Program-made: the position numbers and the translations under genes | Shown here: piece after piece, positions 34,138 to 45,760 of the stretch | How positions within the stretch are numbered: position 1 is the first letter of the stretch | Layout of the letters: every line of letters starts with the position of its first letter | The notes under the pieces: model-generated | Told to the model about the DNA's origin: nothing | Databases searched by the model: none | Seen by the model: the letters and a program-made list of their open reading frames with translations, nothing else | DNA from: Eumeta japonica | Lineage: Eukaryota; Arthropoda; Insecta; Lepidoptera; Psychidae | Assembly: GCA_005406025.1 (NCBI GenBank) | Contig: BGZK01001367.1 | Location: 62,001-126,000 of the forward strand | DNA: 64,000 nt | Reading direction: 5' to 3'

Positions 34138-34353
34138 ATGAGACGTACCCACTTGGAGCTTGGTACTGTATCAAAAACATTACAAGAAACATTATTAAGT
34201 CAGGACAGATTTTAAGCCAACGACACAGAATCGGTGTCACAAGTTATAATTGGTTTATTTACCGAAGCTTTATTACAGCCCGATCTTACAGAAGAACGAA
34301 TAGGTCTGAGAGCAAACAACATATACATCCGCTATGAGTCTGCTGGAAAGTGA
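34138..34353 (+). pseudogene. Unidentified coding relic C, one internal stop
   Basis: An ATG at 34138 opens 'MRRTHLELGTVSKTLQETLL', broken by a TAA at about 34213, and continues in the same frame as 'SVSQVIIGLFTEALLQPDL' and 'ERIGLRANNIYIRYESAGK' to 34353. Amphipathic leucine-rich helices seem likely. The next frame (34334) overlaps its end by 20 bp, the same arrangement as between A and B. No family recognised. Confidence 0.35.
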
Positions 34354-34634
34354 CGAGTCGGCAGTAATAAAACAAATCGAGGTTTCGAAACCAACCAACT
34401 GGAAAAACGTCATTTTTTTTGACCAGAGACAATACACATACTACATAAAATACGTAACAGCTGGTGCATAGACATTATGTTATCTATGATACATACTCAA
34501 TATTTCATAACAAGCCGACCCACGACGCGGACGTTGGCGTCTCATCGGAATGCATCGCCTTATGCCGTGTGTTCGGTGGATTGTGGAGTATAGCGAGGCG
34601 AAGCAAGTCAAAACAAATCTATTTGAAGCCATAA
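34334..34634 (+). pseudogene. Unidentified coding relic D, frameshifted
   Basis: An ATG at 34334 reads 'MSLLESDESAVIKQIEVSK' and 'NWKNVIFFDQRQYTYYIKYV' up to a stop at 34471. A second frame, open from 34458 to 34634, continues with 'LVHRHYVIYDTYSIFHNKP', 'DADVGVSSECIALCRVFGG' and 'LWSIARRSKSKQIYLKP'. The change of frame near 34458-34470 suggests one small indel in a former single protein of about 100 residues. No family recognised. Confidence 0.35.
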
Positions 34635-35064
34635 TAAAACAAAAAACAAAAATAACCAAAATACTGAAATATTAATATTACTACAGCCAATTGCAAATGA
34701 ATAAGGTAATGAATACGGACAATACGTACAGGTACATAATATTCACACTTTGTTTTACGTTGGTAAAACTAATTTAAACTTGTTTAAAAATTCTTCTTAC
34801 ATTTTTTTAAATTTCATGACGTGTTTCGATTGGACTAGCTGTTGTTGTCTTATTAAGTTTTTTAATATCTCACTTTATTCTAAGTTCTAAAATATACCAT
34901 TACACAATATTTCTACTCCATATAGAAAAACATAGATCTCAAGTCCTTCGATGAGTGTTGAAGACTGGTATATAGTGACTCTTGTCACCAACACAGTGAA
35001 CTACATTAAGCTTGCTTTCCATACTCTCAAAGACACATAGAGAGTGACTTAAAAGAAAACCTCA

Positions 35065-35292
35065 TTAGTATCGCCCGTCGTTAAAAATCAAACCAATATT
35101 TTCTGATTCAAAGAGAGTACTTGATAATTTGGTCAAGCGTGAGTCACTAATTGAGCTAATTTCCTCGATTTTTTGCACAAAACAAATATTTTCAAGAAAA
35201 AGCGAATATTTAATACCATGTCTTCTATGTTTGGCAATATTATGTTTAGAAGTAAAAAAAAAGTTTGTTGAGTATGGTTTAAAGTAATACAT
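35065..35292 (-). CDS. Hypothetical 75-residue open frame E
   Basis: Minus-strand frame with an ATG at 35292, reading 'KHRRHGIKYSLFLENICFVQ' and ending 'ENIGLIFNDGRY'. It lies between relics D and F in the opposite orientation. Composition is coding-like, but there is no motif and no family. Confidence 0.22.
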   Translation of the reverse strand: MYYFKPYSTNFFFTSKHNIAKHRRHGIKYSLFLENICFVQKIEEISSISDSRLTKLSSTLFESENIGLIFNDGRY

Positions 35293-35445
35293 ATTTTTTG
35301 TACACTAAGCTATTAAGTAAGTAGCTATTTTCAAAATTTCTCGGGAACGAATTAATGCACTAAAGAACGAAAGTATCCGGTAAAGTTCAAAGAATCAGGA
35401 AATCAAAGTGGAAAAAGGCAGCCCACATTGATCGTAAAACCGTGA

Positions 35446-35640
35446 AGTCTTAGAGGAAAAAAGGTTTTAGAAAGACGAACCCACAAATTTACTGTCGACC
35501 TGGATGAACCGGAGGATACAGTTCATCAAAAGAACGGAATTGTGCAATATGATTGTCTAAGCAAAAGACTCACGCCTAGTGGACATCCAATGATCGATGA
35601 CAAGTTATTTCAATATGACGCAGTACATTTATATGACTAG
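35446..35640 (+). pseudogene. Unidentified coding relic F
   Basis: Open from 35446 after an in-frame TGA: 'KKVLERRTHKFTVDLDEPED', 'VHQKNGIVQYDCLSKRLT', 'SGHPMIDDKLFQYDAVHLYD', stop at 35640. Before the TGA the same frame reads 'KESGNQSGKRQPTLIVKP', so the relic probably extends to about 35385. No ATG in the usual place, no recognised family. Confidence 0.33.
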
Positions 35641-35716
35641 ACATTTGTTTTTACCAAGTGTTATAATACTGGAGTATTAGTAATTTAATGAATACCTTTC
35701 AATCAAACATGTCTGA

Positions 35717-36058
35717 AAGAGACAAATTGTAAACACTGAGCTGATGAAAGTTTTTAAGCTCTTGAATTCAATTGGGAAAGGTACTCCAACGCCATTCAGA
35801 CAGCTGTATTCACGTCCAGTTCTAAATAACGATCATCAATAAGCAAGACGCCAGTCGGAGCTCCAGAGCTTTGGTATATTAATTTGTGCTCAAAACGTTG
35901 AAGCTCGACAAAATTATTTAGGCGAATACCTATTTATTTGCCTCAAACTTAATGAAACTTACCTATACATACATTCATCACTCAATATTACTAGTTTAAA
36001 TTCACAGTTTCCTTCAGTTTATTATTATTTCTCATTTAAAACAGTTCATATTTTTTAA
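35717..36058 (+). pseudogene. Unidentified coding relic G, one internal stop
   Basis: The frame around an ATG at 35744 reads 'MKVFKLLNSIGKGTPTPFRQ' then 'LYSRPVLNNDHQ', meets TAA at 35840, and continues 'ARRQSELQSFGILICAQNVE' and 'ARQNYLGEYLFICLKLNE' before low-complexity sequence and a stop at 36058. Last member of the unidentified cluster. No family recognised. Confidence 0.3.
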
Positions 36059-36489
36059 TTAAAAATTTTCCTCATTCTTTAATTTAACTTTCGTTTAAAT
36101 TAAAAACTTTTTATTTCGCGAAGAATTTAAAAATACGTACAATTGATTTAACCGTACAATGAGGTCTTTCAAAATTCCAAATCTTGATTAAAATAAGACT
36201 TATTATTAATTTTGGTAATATATCGAAAATATAATCTTTTCTATGTATAAAATGAAACAAAGAGTTTTTATTTGACAAGCACTATACCAAATAGAAAAAA
36301 AAATGTTATGATAAGAAAAAAAAGTTCCTTCCTTGATCCTTCATCATAAGCACTAGCACTCTATAGTTTGAATCGTTATATATTAAGACTACTTTAAAAT
36401 ATTTAATATGAAGCGTGTCATGTCGGGTGAAATTTTATATTTCAATCAATTTTTGAAAATTGGCATTACACATTAAGTATTTTACTTAA

Positions 36490-37460
36490 CCCTCGACCTT
36501 TAGGCGCTGATTCGTCCTCCCGCGTCCGGACACCCGCACGAATCAGTCGAACATGATTTTCTCTAGCTCGGACAAAATTTAAATTGATTTAATTTTCTGT
36601 GGTGTTAGCCAGAAATATTGCGTTAAAATAGCCGACGGAAAACGAATTTCATTGCTGCCGAATCGCCGAGGTAATTTCATGGAACATTTACTTTCGTCCC
36701 AGGGTGCTGTTTATACAGAGGCCCTCTCAAACTTAATACGCCATTAAACTCCGCAACGCTTGATTTCCAGTGAACCAACCTGCGTATAGGATCCGAGCCG
36801 GCAACTTTTCATAAATATAATAATACGCTCATAAATAATTTCCTTCATTTATATTCGTCGCGGCTCCGTTGCAGCGTCATGCTCTTGTATCGAAATCAGC
36901 ATTCTCACAAAGAGATTTATTTGAATAAGAAACAAGCGAGAAATGTCTCGGACATTTCTATTCGGCTGAAATAAATTACAAACTCACTTAATTTTGTGTT
37001 ATTCGTAATCCGCAAAATAATTTCGTTCAAGCCTTTGTTGAATTCGGAGCGAGACTCGAAGAAACAACTGTAGATTTTCGGAATATAAATTGTGAGATCC
37101 GTGTGGAATGATTAAAGCGTCCTCTAATTCGAGGAGTTCAGAGTAACGTCCCGGATCGAAGCTTCCACGACAATTATTTCGGAATAAATATTTTTCTTCG
37201 GGGGTGAGGCGTATTTACGAAGTAGGTCAACGAAATTAGAATTGCATGAAGTGGTCGATACCAATAAAGATGGTCCCGCAGGGGCAGGGGCCGTTCGCCT
37301 GGCGAACTTCGTTAACTGACTTCTAACAAGGAGGTATTGTCCTAGAAACTAACGGTTACAAGTCAATCATGGGGAAAGTTTCGAAGGAAACTCGCGATGA
37401 CCGCACCGGCCGGTCAGTGGTCAGGTAATTTAATAGGACTGTAATCACTCTGCGGACGTA
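36490..37460. promoter_or_regulatory. Extended GC-balanced region (candidate conserved regulatory DNA)
   Basis: Nearly 1 kb of balanced composition without open frames or TE signatures. It has repeated CATAAATAA-type motifs at 36810-36845 (TTTCATAAATATAATAATA, GCTCATAAATAATTTCC) and GC-rich patches (ctgcgtataggatccgagcc, gatgaccgcaccggccggtc). Such blocks in lepidopteran gene deserts are often conserved enhancers; inference only. Confidence 0.35.
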
Positions 37461-39169
37461 ATTTAACATGATGTCTTACAATTTCCGTAATCACAATTTT
37501 TGTGTTAAACCTCTAAGTGGCACATGCAATAAGTTTTGATTTTGTAGAGATCTGCATGTTTAACAACGAATTACTCCAAATTATATATTAGACAATAAAT
37601 GCTTATATAAAGAAATAAAGCCTTTTTTTTCTAATATATTGCTTTTCTGTTTTTTTTTTTCTAGAAAACGTAAAAAACTATTTTCTATTTCAGATGTAAT
37701 AATCGTGACATATTTGTGTCAAATACGAAAGACACGGTGACTTACAATAATCTTCTCCTTTTTACTTGTGAATTATTTACTTATATCAATATAAGTATTT
37801 TTATATTAAATAAAAGTCACAAATCCTAGATATAACACGAGTAATTTAAAGTGATACTGCACAGACAACAACGTTCGTGAAATCGACAATCGTGTACAAA
37901 AAAGTTTTCGAGCACTAATTTCGACACTAAAAGTCATAGAATGGTACAAGTCTCTACACAGGTGGATGACGACCTGGTAAAGGTTGGGGAACACTATTTG
38001 AGGCAAGTTGACGAAGACCGTTCGTTGTGGAGGTGCGAGGAACCTTGTGACGACCACACGAGGAACGCTTGAATATTACGATTAGTTGAACTATTTGTTA
38101 TTCATACATTCTATGACAATAATAATAATTAAGAGATTGTCACCGAGCCAAAAGACAGCATTAGACTAGTCTATGAAAATAAAGGCTACAGATATGTCAT
38201 TACATTTAACGGTAGTCTTCAAGTGAGACTAATTGACCTCGATTTAGATTATAAATGTACTAGTGGAGCTTAAATTAAAGTTGGATAACCCGTCGCCGCC
38301 GCATCGCGCCGCTACTGTACTAGATCGTAATAATAATTAATGTTTCCTCTACTCTCACGTTATCTTAAGCAGCATTTAACAGCATGATCGTAATTTAATA
38401 ATATATTTTCGATAAACATGAACCTGTTTGTGTTCTGAAGTAAGTTTATGAGGAATACGACAACAACAAAATATACTAATAGCAGTCTAGAAATTACTTC
38501 TAATCTCCTCATAAATGATACTTCGATCTTCCAATAGCCATCTGAGAATAGCTATTATTTTCTGTAGTAATAACAGCCGACAGCGGACCTTCACGATTCT
38601 CATCATGGAAAGAAGTACGACTACTATAAAACAAAGCCCATGAACGTTTCATAGTGCTCAAATGCTGTTCTATCCTCCAAAAAGACACTTCTTTGATGAC
38701 GAGCAGTACAATTTTGAGATTTCTGAGACTTTTGAGCTTTTAAATCCAATTTCCCCGTCCAGTTTTCAAAATTAACAAACCATTAAAACGAAATCGAGAC
38801 GTGTTCTGTATGAAGAAAAGATTTTAAATTTAAATTATCATCCTGTTAGTTGTTGTTTTAAATTGTATCTTCAAATTTTAAAACATCATTTTCTAAATGT
38901 TATTGCGTCGTTTCCATTTTCGTACCACAAACCATGACTTGAAAATCAAAAATAATTAAAAAGCGATTGCTCGCCATAAAGTACATTTATGAATAACTCA
39001 CATCTTATTTCGTTTTAACATTTAATTTTAGAATACCTATAACCAGCCAGAAGTGTAACTCTAACTGGGTCATATGTAACCTATCAAAAGCAGACAACTT
39101 TCAAGTATATGTATTCCATCTAATCACAGATGACACCGCACAGCTAGACATAACAATTTGATACGTACC
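37461..39169. other. No confident gene
   Basis: AT-rich. At 37941-38069 a plus-strand frame 'MVQVSTQVDDDLVKVGEHYL' to 'EDRSLWRCEEPCDDHTRN' and an overlapping minus frame (38057-37806) are both open. The stretch is GC-balanced and could be a repeat-derived coding fragment, but no family is recognised. GC patch 'cccgtcgccgccgcatcgc' at about 38289. Confidence 0.3.
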
Positions 39170-40240
39170 TATCAAATCAAATCAAAAGTGTCTTTACTTA
39201 GTATGTTATCGAATTACTCTTAAATTAGGAATTTAATGAATTTTTTCGACATTATCATTATCTCCCATTCCAAGGCCGATTCATCTTAAGAAAATTGGGC
39301 AAGAAACTGAAGGGTTGCTCTTTTTTGCCAACAGATACAAATTATTGAATAAAAAATAAATTAGTACACAATTTAGAAATAATATGAAACAACCTGATAT
39401 CCGACAATTCAACCGCATCTGTTTTTTTTCTTTAAATAATCAAACACAGTATAATTACACTTGCTGTATAACTTCTTTAAAAAAAAAGGAAAAATTTGAA
39501 TTTCAAATTGGATCATACTATAATATCGCACACATTGCCCTTTAAATTTTAAGGGTCGTTATTTTATTTACGTGTAATTGATCTTTGTTTTCTTTGTAGT
39601 CCAGGACATTAGATCGGTAGCGGCGAACAGAAAAACACACTTAACACTTAAAGATTGTTACTAATATAAACACGCAACACAATATAGGGAACAATTCAGG
39701 AGTATTGTAGAGAAAAGTACCATTAACACAATAGTTCAATAAGATTATTAAACATGAAATATGAAATAAACGATTTATTTAAGCGGCGAGCCATTACGTC
39801 CGTTAAAAACTGCTAAAAGATACACATCGGCATTGAAAGTAAATCGCAAATCTTTTTACAATATATGCAACGTAAAACATCATTGTTACGGAAGTGCGCG
39901 TTTCCAGTAACACCAAATTACACCAACAAAATGTTTGCTTAGTCGGATTTTATGAGCAGCATGATCGTTCTTATGTCTAATATTAATGTTAAGGATGTCG
40001 CTCGTTTTTTGTAATGTTTCTATATTTTTCTTGACACACGCTAGGTTTTCGTGTATATATATTTTGTATACGGTAAAGTTCAAATATTAGTTTCTTTTTT
40101 TTTCTCTGAATGATGCCTTTGGCCTTAAATTATAAATGGGACGAACAACCTGCTTCAGCAGCACAAGAATTGTGTTAATATCAGCTGCATGACCTCATAA
40201 TAAAATTCCATATCCGATTTATAATGCATGTTCATTTTAA
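39170..40240 (-). pseudogene. Jockey/CR1-like LINE, C-terminal RT and 3' end, antisense
   Basis: The tail in reverse, 'ctatcaaatcaaatcaaaag', is at 39170. The 3' UTR contains 'tgggcaagaaactgaagggt'. The minus frame at 40083-39886 reads 'ILNINIRHKNDHAAHKIRLS', which matches the 'NTRNK...RLSK' block near the C-terminus of this LINE. Around 40220-40110 the relic of 'GILLWGHAADINT' is visible with a stop in place of the Trp. The 5' half (endonuclease and RT palm) is missing. Confidence 0.7.
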
Positions 40241-40289
40241 ATAATGTCTGATTATAAAATAGAATTTTTAAACCCAATAAAGTAGTTCA

Positions 40290-42770
40290 AACATGATTGC
40301 GGAAATGAAAGAAAATTATTACCCCAGGAGGGTACTGGCATTGCCAGGGAATCCCTCCCCGAGTTTGTCTCGGGCAGTCCAATCGTATTGGGGGCGGGAG
40401 GAGGGAATTTCCGTACCGGCGTACCGAGGTATCGGGGGTTTAAGGCTCGACGAGGTTCGCCACCCGTCACGCTGATTTCCACGGAGAGTCAAAATGCTCA
40501 CTAAAGGAGTCCGCTTAGGTACTCTGAATGTGTGTAGAAGTATGGATGTTAAAATTGTTATGCCTGCAAACTGATAAAAGACAGGTCGAAATGATATTTT
40601 TTGCGTGAATGAGACTAAAAGGTAGGGTAGTGCTGGAACCAACAAACGCTGTTCCTTGGAAACTTATTGCTCTACCGTTGACCAGAGCCAACAAGAATGC
40701 CGGGATGTTGGTTTCACCCTGTCAGAAAGATTATCTGAATATGTAGACGATTACGAATGTGAAAATCCAAGACTCTTCTAGTCTCGGACTTTGGGTTGAC
40801 ACTAATTTTCATTTTAAGTCCCAGACACGTCCAAATTGCTCAAGAAGCGGGAGGAGTTTTGGATTAATGTCAGAGACCTTCTAGTGAAATAAGATACAAA
40901 GGATCGACATGTTAGGCGATTTTAATGACTGGGTGGGTGTACAGCGGAATGAATACGAAAAAGCCTTAGTTAAATTTAGACATGAAACAGTGAATGACAA
41001 TGATAATTGTCTTCTCTTACTGTGTGTACCAATAGTTTAACTTGTGTGTGATAAACTCTATGTCTGACCAAAGAGTGATACATTCATATACTTAGCGGAG
41101 AGGAGAAGACAAGAACATGGTAGACTTTATACTCGTAATTGTGAATGATCAATTGAGGAGTAAATTTGTGGATACAAGGAGAAACAGGTGACGTTAATGT
41201 CAGTACAAAGCATTTATTAGTGGCCTGTGGAATTAAAGCTTTATGCCGTTGTTGGCAACACCATTTACAAGTAAAAGTTAATAAGCTTCAGGATCCGAAT
41301 GTCAAAGATGATTATGTGATTGAAAGATAGTTTTCACAAACTCGACAAAGAAAACGAAAACTATATTAGTTGATAAGGCAAAAAAGACATGTGGAGTGAA
41401 TAAGAGAATAAAAGTTTGTAACAAAGATAATGAATGATGGAATTTCAAAGTAAGGACAGTAGTGGGTGGTGAGAAGAAAGCATGGCTGTATTTACTGTCA
41501 GTAAAGGCCAATCACTGAGTGTAAATAAAAAACTGTTTTAAATATAGGCTAAAAGAGACTGAAAGTGTATATAAAAATGCAAAAATGAGTATATAAAAAT
41601 ACAAAAGGAGAGCTAAAGAATGTGTGAAAAGAATAAAGAATGAAATAAAAGAATGCTAAGACAGAATACTCCGGACGATTTTCGGGCAAACCAAAAACAT
41701 TTCTTGAACATAATGAAAAAGACTGGGAATAATTCCGATACATCGTGCATAAATGTGATTAGAATTGGTAACGGATGTCTACTAAATGAGGGAAGTCATG
41801 TGAAAGAGTGAAGGAAGAATTATTTCTAAAGTGTTTTTGCATGTGAAGACATAATTGTAGATGACAATGTTACTGTAACTGAATATATGACTGAAGATGA
41901 AAATGAAAATGAAATTACGATGGATGAAATTATGAAAGCACCAAAATGTATTAAAGTTGAAAAAGCTGCCTGATGTGATAGGGTTTTGTTGGAAATACTA
42001 TGGGGCGGTAGGGTAATAGTAGCAAGCCTGCTGAACTAACTCTTTAATAAATTCTGGAAAAGCCGTAAGGTGCCTAATGACTGCTGCAAAGCTTTCATTG
42101 TATGCCTCTGTAAAGGGAAATGCTTGCGACAGAATTGGACGAGTTATTGCCCTATAAGCATCCTCAGTGTCATTGGCAAATCGTATAAGAAAATCTTTAT
42201 TGAAACGGTTATGGACGAGATTGAAAGTAAGACCTGGGACGTACAAGCGAAATTTCGTAAATAGATGGAGTGTATGGATCAATTTTTTTCTTTGCCAAAT
42301 ATTATGGTAAATTTTTAGCCGAAAACCAAAAGATCTTCTAGATTTCGTAGATATGGAAAAACTTATGATAGAGTAGACAGGAATGATCTCTGGAAGACCC
42401 TGTTCGTACACGGTGTGAAAAGCGAATTGATATAGGCATTACAATCTCTATACAGAGGCCCCAGTGCCTGCGTCATAATAAATGTAGTATACACTAACTG
42501 GTTTGACATCCATTGAGATGTCAGACAGGGAAGTGTAGCTTCACCATGCCTATTCAACCTATTCATGGACAGCTGTCTGTGATGGATGGATAACTGTAAG
42601 GATGGATGAGGTATCTGTCAAATGCTCCCTATACGCCAACGATCAAGTAATCCTTGCGCCGTCGGCGTACGAGATGCAGACGATGGTAATCAAAATGAAT
42701 GGTTATGTTAAGTAAAGAAGTTTCAAAGTAAATTTCAGCAGAGACTAAGTTTATACTAAGTTTATACATC
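40290..42770 (+). pseudogene. RTE-like LINE, nearly complete 5' part, 3'-truncated and decayed
   Basis: A GC-rich 5' leader (40320-40490) precedes the ORF2 relic. The relic begins near 40497 with 'TKGVRLGTLNVCRSMDVK', contains the endonuclease motif 'LGDFNDWVGVQRNEYEKAL' (about 40910), then a linker with 'YMTEDENENEITMDEIMKA' (about 41885), RT blocks 'CPISILSVIGKSYKKIFIE' (about 42140), 'YDRVDRNDLWKTLF' with the catalytic Asp (about 42365), 'SVASPCLFNLFMDSCL' (about 42530), and the catalytic box as YAND instead of YADD in 'LYANDQVILAPSAYEMQT' (about 42630). Many stops and shifts. It stops at about 42770, before the C-terminal third that survives at 5715 and 11160. LINEs normally lose 5' ends, so loss of the 3' end implies a later deletion. 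Confidence 0.85.
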
Positions 42771-43299
42771 TACATGAAGGTTAGCTCAAAAAAGTACTTC
42801 AAAATAAAAAACCCAGATTTTTCAGACCCAGGGTTATTTGAAACTACCTTACGTATGTTCCGCAAGTTTTTGGTGTGTTTAAGCTAGATTTTTTTTTTAT
42901 TTTGTAAGAACTTTCCTACCTTTCATCTTTCATCTTTAAATTTTTATATAATTTTTGTGCGTAAATATTTTTCACTTTTTTCTGTTGTAATTTTTTTTTA
43001 ATATATTACAAAAGAAAAGTATACTTTCACGCTTAAAATAATTATCATCCTAATTCTGATACACGGTGAATAAATTTTGATGAAAATTTAAAAAGCACCT
43101 TTCCAAACGAGTTGAATAGAAATTTTCACTAAAGCTAAAAATTAAACAGATCTGGATTTATGGTTACAGGCTAATTTTATAAAACTTATGAGGGCACTAT
43201 ACTTAGAAATATCAAAAAAAAAATCTGATTAAGGGGCTATTTTTTCCTGAAATCCACCACACCCATTTTTAGCCACTTAGAAAATATTAAGAGATTTTT
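42771..43299. other. Unassigned AT-rich sequence between RTE and mariner relics
   Basis: Non-coding, with homopolymer runs. May be a separate repeat inserted at the broken 3' end of the RTE copy. Confidence 0.3.
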
Positions 43300-43613
43300 G
43301 TTAGGAAGCGTTAATGCATTCACCATACAGCCCTGACCTTGCACCCTCAGTGTTATACCTATTTCGGTGTTTTCAGAACTCTTCAGGTAGTGTTAGGTTA
43401 CATCAAAAAGGACTGTCAAAACTACTTGTCACAGTTTTTTGTTCAGAAGTCTCAAAATTTCTACAGCAATTGGACTATGTCACTACCTACGAAATGGCAA
43501 CAAGTTGTTAAACGAAATAGCACATAAATATTATAATTTAATGTAAATAAAATATGATGAAAAATTATCTTGAGTTTGTATATAAAATACGAAAAAACTT
43601 TTTCCCTAACCTT
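43300..43613 (+). mobile_element. Mariner copy 3, 5'-truncated
   Basis: Begins within the third catalytic block: 'NAFTIQP'-like sequence with the other frame reading 'MHSPYSPDLAPSVLYLFRCF' (the D of the expected APSD is replaced by V). It continues through 'GLSKLLVTVFCSEVSKFLQQ' and 'YEMATSC', and ends with the right terminal repeat 'aactttttccctaacctta'. It is the least decayed of the three over this interval, and useful as reference for copies 1 and 2. Confidence 0.87.
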
Positions 43614-44054
43614 ATATATCGGTGCATATATCAAAAAGCTAAACTAATAAAAATAGTTTGTGTGGCTACCGCTGTTTAATTCAAGATTTTGAGTAACGAA
43701 AATGCTCAGTCATCATATACAATAATCTTAGGCTACTTACTGTTCCATCGTCTACTCCGATTTTTAACTTATCGTGAGTATTTTACGTTATTATTTAAAA
43801 TTCTACTATTTACTCCATTTCTCTTTAACTTGGTACTTATCATCTATTTCTTTATAAATATCTCATTACAACGCGGCTGTCTAGAAGATTTTTAATTTAA
43901 AATAAGCATTAAACTATAAAATACGATTTTCTTCCAGGAACCTTTAATATCGTTAAAATAGACGAGTTCATTGTGACACGATTTTATGAGGAGTATTTAT
44001 CTAGACAAACTATTGAGGTCCATACAATTGTGTTAGTTATATTTGTGTGTCTTT
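43614..44054. other. No recognisable gene
   Basis: AT-rich. The 68-codon frame at 43689-43895 is hydrophobic low-complexity sequence without motif. Confidence 0.35.
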
Positions 44055-44395
44055 GTGCCTGACAATTCTAGTCTATTGTGGAAGACTTATGTTGTGGTCA
44101 ACTTGGTTACAGCACGTAAATGGGCCAGCTCGACAATGAAATACCACACTCTCATGGAATACAGACGTGAAGTACCAGCTCCCACTGCTGTCTTCCTACC
44201 GGTGAGTGAAGGTTCTGTGATACACTACCCTCTCCATCACCTCCTTCCCCAACCATCAGCCATTTTGATTTTATCGGATGTCCTATTCCTACCTAAAAGG
44301 CCAGCAACGCACTGGTGACTTCTCTAGGGTTGCGGGTATTCATGGGTTTTTTCGTGACTTACCTACTCGTTTAGCCCACGATCTGCTATAACATA
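44055..44395 (+). repeat. Lepidopteran SINE-like repeat, copy 2
   Basis: Same block order as 8985-9275, but longer and better kept: 'aaatgggccagctcgacaat', 'ctcatggaatacagacgtga', a CT-rich middle, 'aaaaggccagcaacgcactg', 'ctagggttgcgggtattcat', ending 'tactcgtttagcccacgat'. Open frames across it are incidental. Confidence 0.75.
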
Positions 44396-44864
44396 ATTTA
44401 CCAAAACAAGTACCTTTTTTCGTTTTCTAGCTACCTTCAATATTTCGAATTAAAGCATAAATAAATTATTTGCATAATGAACCCTTTTACATTATGAGCA
44501 TTAATTAACATAAATAAGAGCCAAGTTAATTACAGCTATTCGCTAAAATTACCACCTAAGCCCCTTCCTTCATAAGTTCACATATTTATCTGCTGTTTTG
44601 TGTTAAAATACCTCATTATCCAACTCCAGTCAACACTGACTGAATGTATGCGTTCTAATTGGGTGATTCTCTAAAACATTCATTATAATTATTATCCAGT
44701 TTTGTCGTTTTTGCTCCAAGAATAAAATTTCATCACGTGGTTCATTGAATATGGAATAAAATAGTGATATGTGGATAATACATTTATTCAATTAGTCGAA
44801 TGTTTCGAAGATTTTTTATACAAAAAACTATCTGTTATTATTTTATTAGTCACAATAAAATAAA
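44396..44864. other. No recognisable gene
   Basis: AT-rich non-coding DNA. Confidence 0.4.
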
Positions 44865-45760
44865 CTAGATAAAAACAAAAATATCTTTATTTTGTAGAAG
44901 ATGGAATTACACTTGAAAATCATGTTTATTTAATTCTTTTTGCTATTAACATTACCACCCATTCCGAATGTTATTTCACCTAGAGAAGAATAGGCAAGAA
45001 ACTCGAGGACTATTCTTTTTTGCTCATAGATACAAAATATTGAATAATTAATAAAGTTAATACAAAACTCAATTACAAGTCTTGCGGTGAATTCATCGAG
45101 ACAAGTCACCGAATTTTTCAATTATATGTTGCAGAACTAAGCTTTTTCACAAATTTCTAAATTTGAGAATTGTAACGAAACTTTGTATGTTAAGTGAGAC
45201 AAAGAAATATGGTCCTATTCGCAATATCCAGGATCTCGTTCTTGACTATTAAGTTTGCGTCGATCAATTTAGCAGTAAATAACAAAAATTTAACAAGTTT
45301 TTATTCCCTCTCATTTAGAAGAAGGTTATTACTATATTGACTAAACCACTCAACTATTTCAGAGACGGTACTGTTCACTTCGTTAAAAGCTGGTTGCTGC
45401 CTTTTAACCTTAAAAAGAAAAGAAATCATCAGCAAACTGTGCAATCCCTTACCGATTCTTAACAGGATTGGTAGATTATCAATATAAACTATAAATAGAA
45501 ATATTCCAAGAGCTTAATTCTGTGCCATACTCACATTGACTGCAAATCCTGAGGACCTCTTACTATTTGCATCGACTTTTCAATCCTACCTCTTAAATAA
45601 GACTTCAGAAGTCCAAGCAATCAACTCGTGACAGTATTATGATGTAGTTTACTGATCAATGTGTCGTGATGAACGCTGTCAAATGCTTTGGATAAATCAT
45701 ATAAAACATCGATTACATTCCGTGAATTCTCTCAAGCTCCAATTTGAACAAAGCCGAGGG
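44865..45760 (-). pseudogene. Jockey/CR1-like LINE reverse transcriptase with 3' end, antisense, internally deleted
   Basis: The 3' UTR in reverse (44870-45060: 'accacccattccgaatgtta', 'ataggcaagaaactcgagga') is shared with 39230 and 49200. From 45170 to 45720 the minus strand carries RT palm remnants: 'VLYDLSKAFDSVHHDTLI' (about 45690), the strand that normally precedes VPQGS, and 'VVKNEILDIANRTIF'-like sequence near 45215. The region joining RT to the 3' UTR is missing, so the copy has an internal deletion. Confidence 0.72.

Noticed and set aside
37806..38069. Opposed open frames on both strands
   Set aside because: Balanced composition only; I recognise no family and cannot decide on a strand, so it is mentioned only as a possibility in the gap entry.
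40252..40645. Overlapping open frames on both strands
   Set aside because: They cover the GC-rich leader and start of the RTE copy; the real reading is the plus-strand LINE frame.
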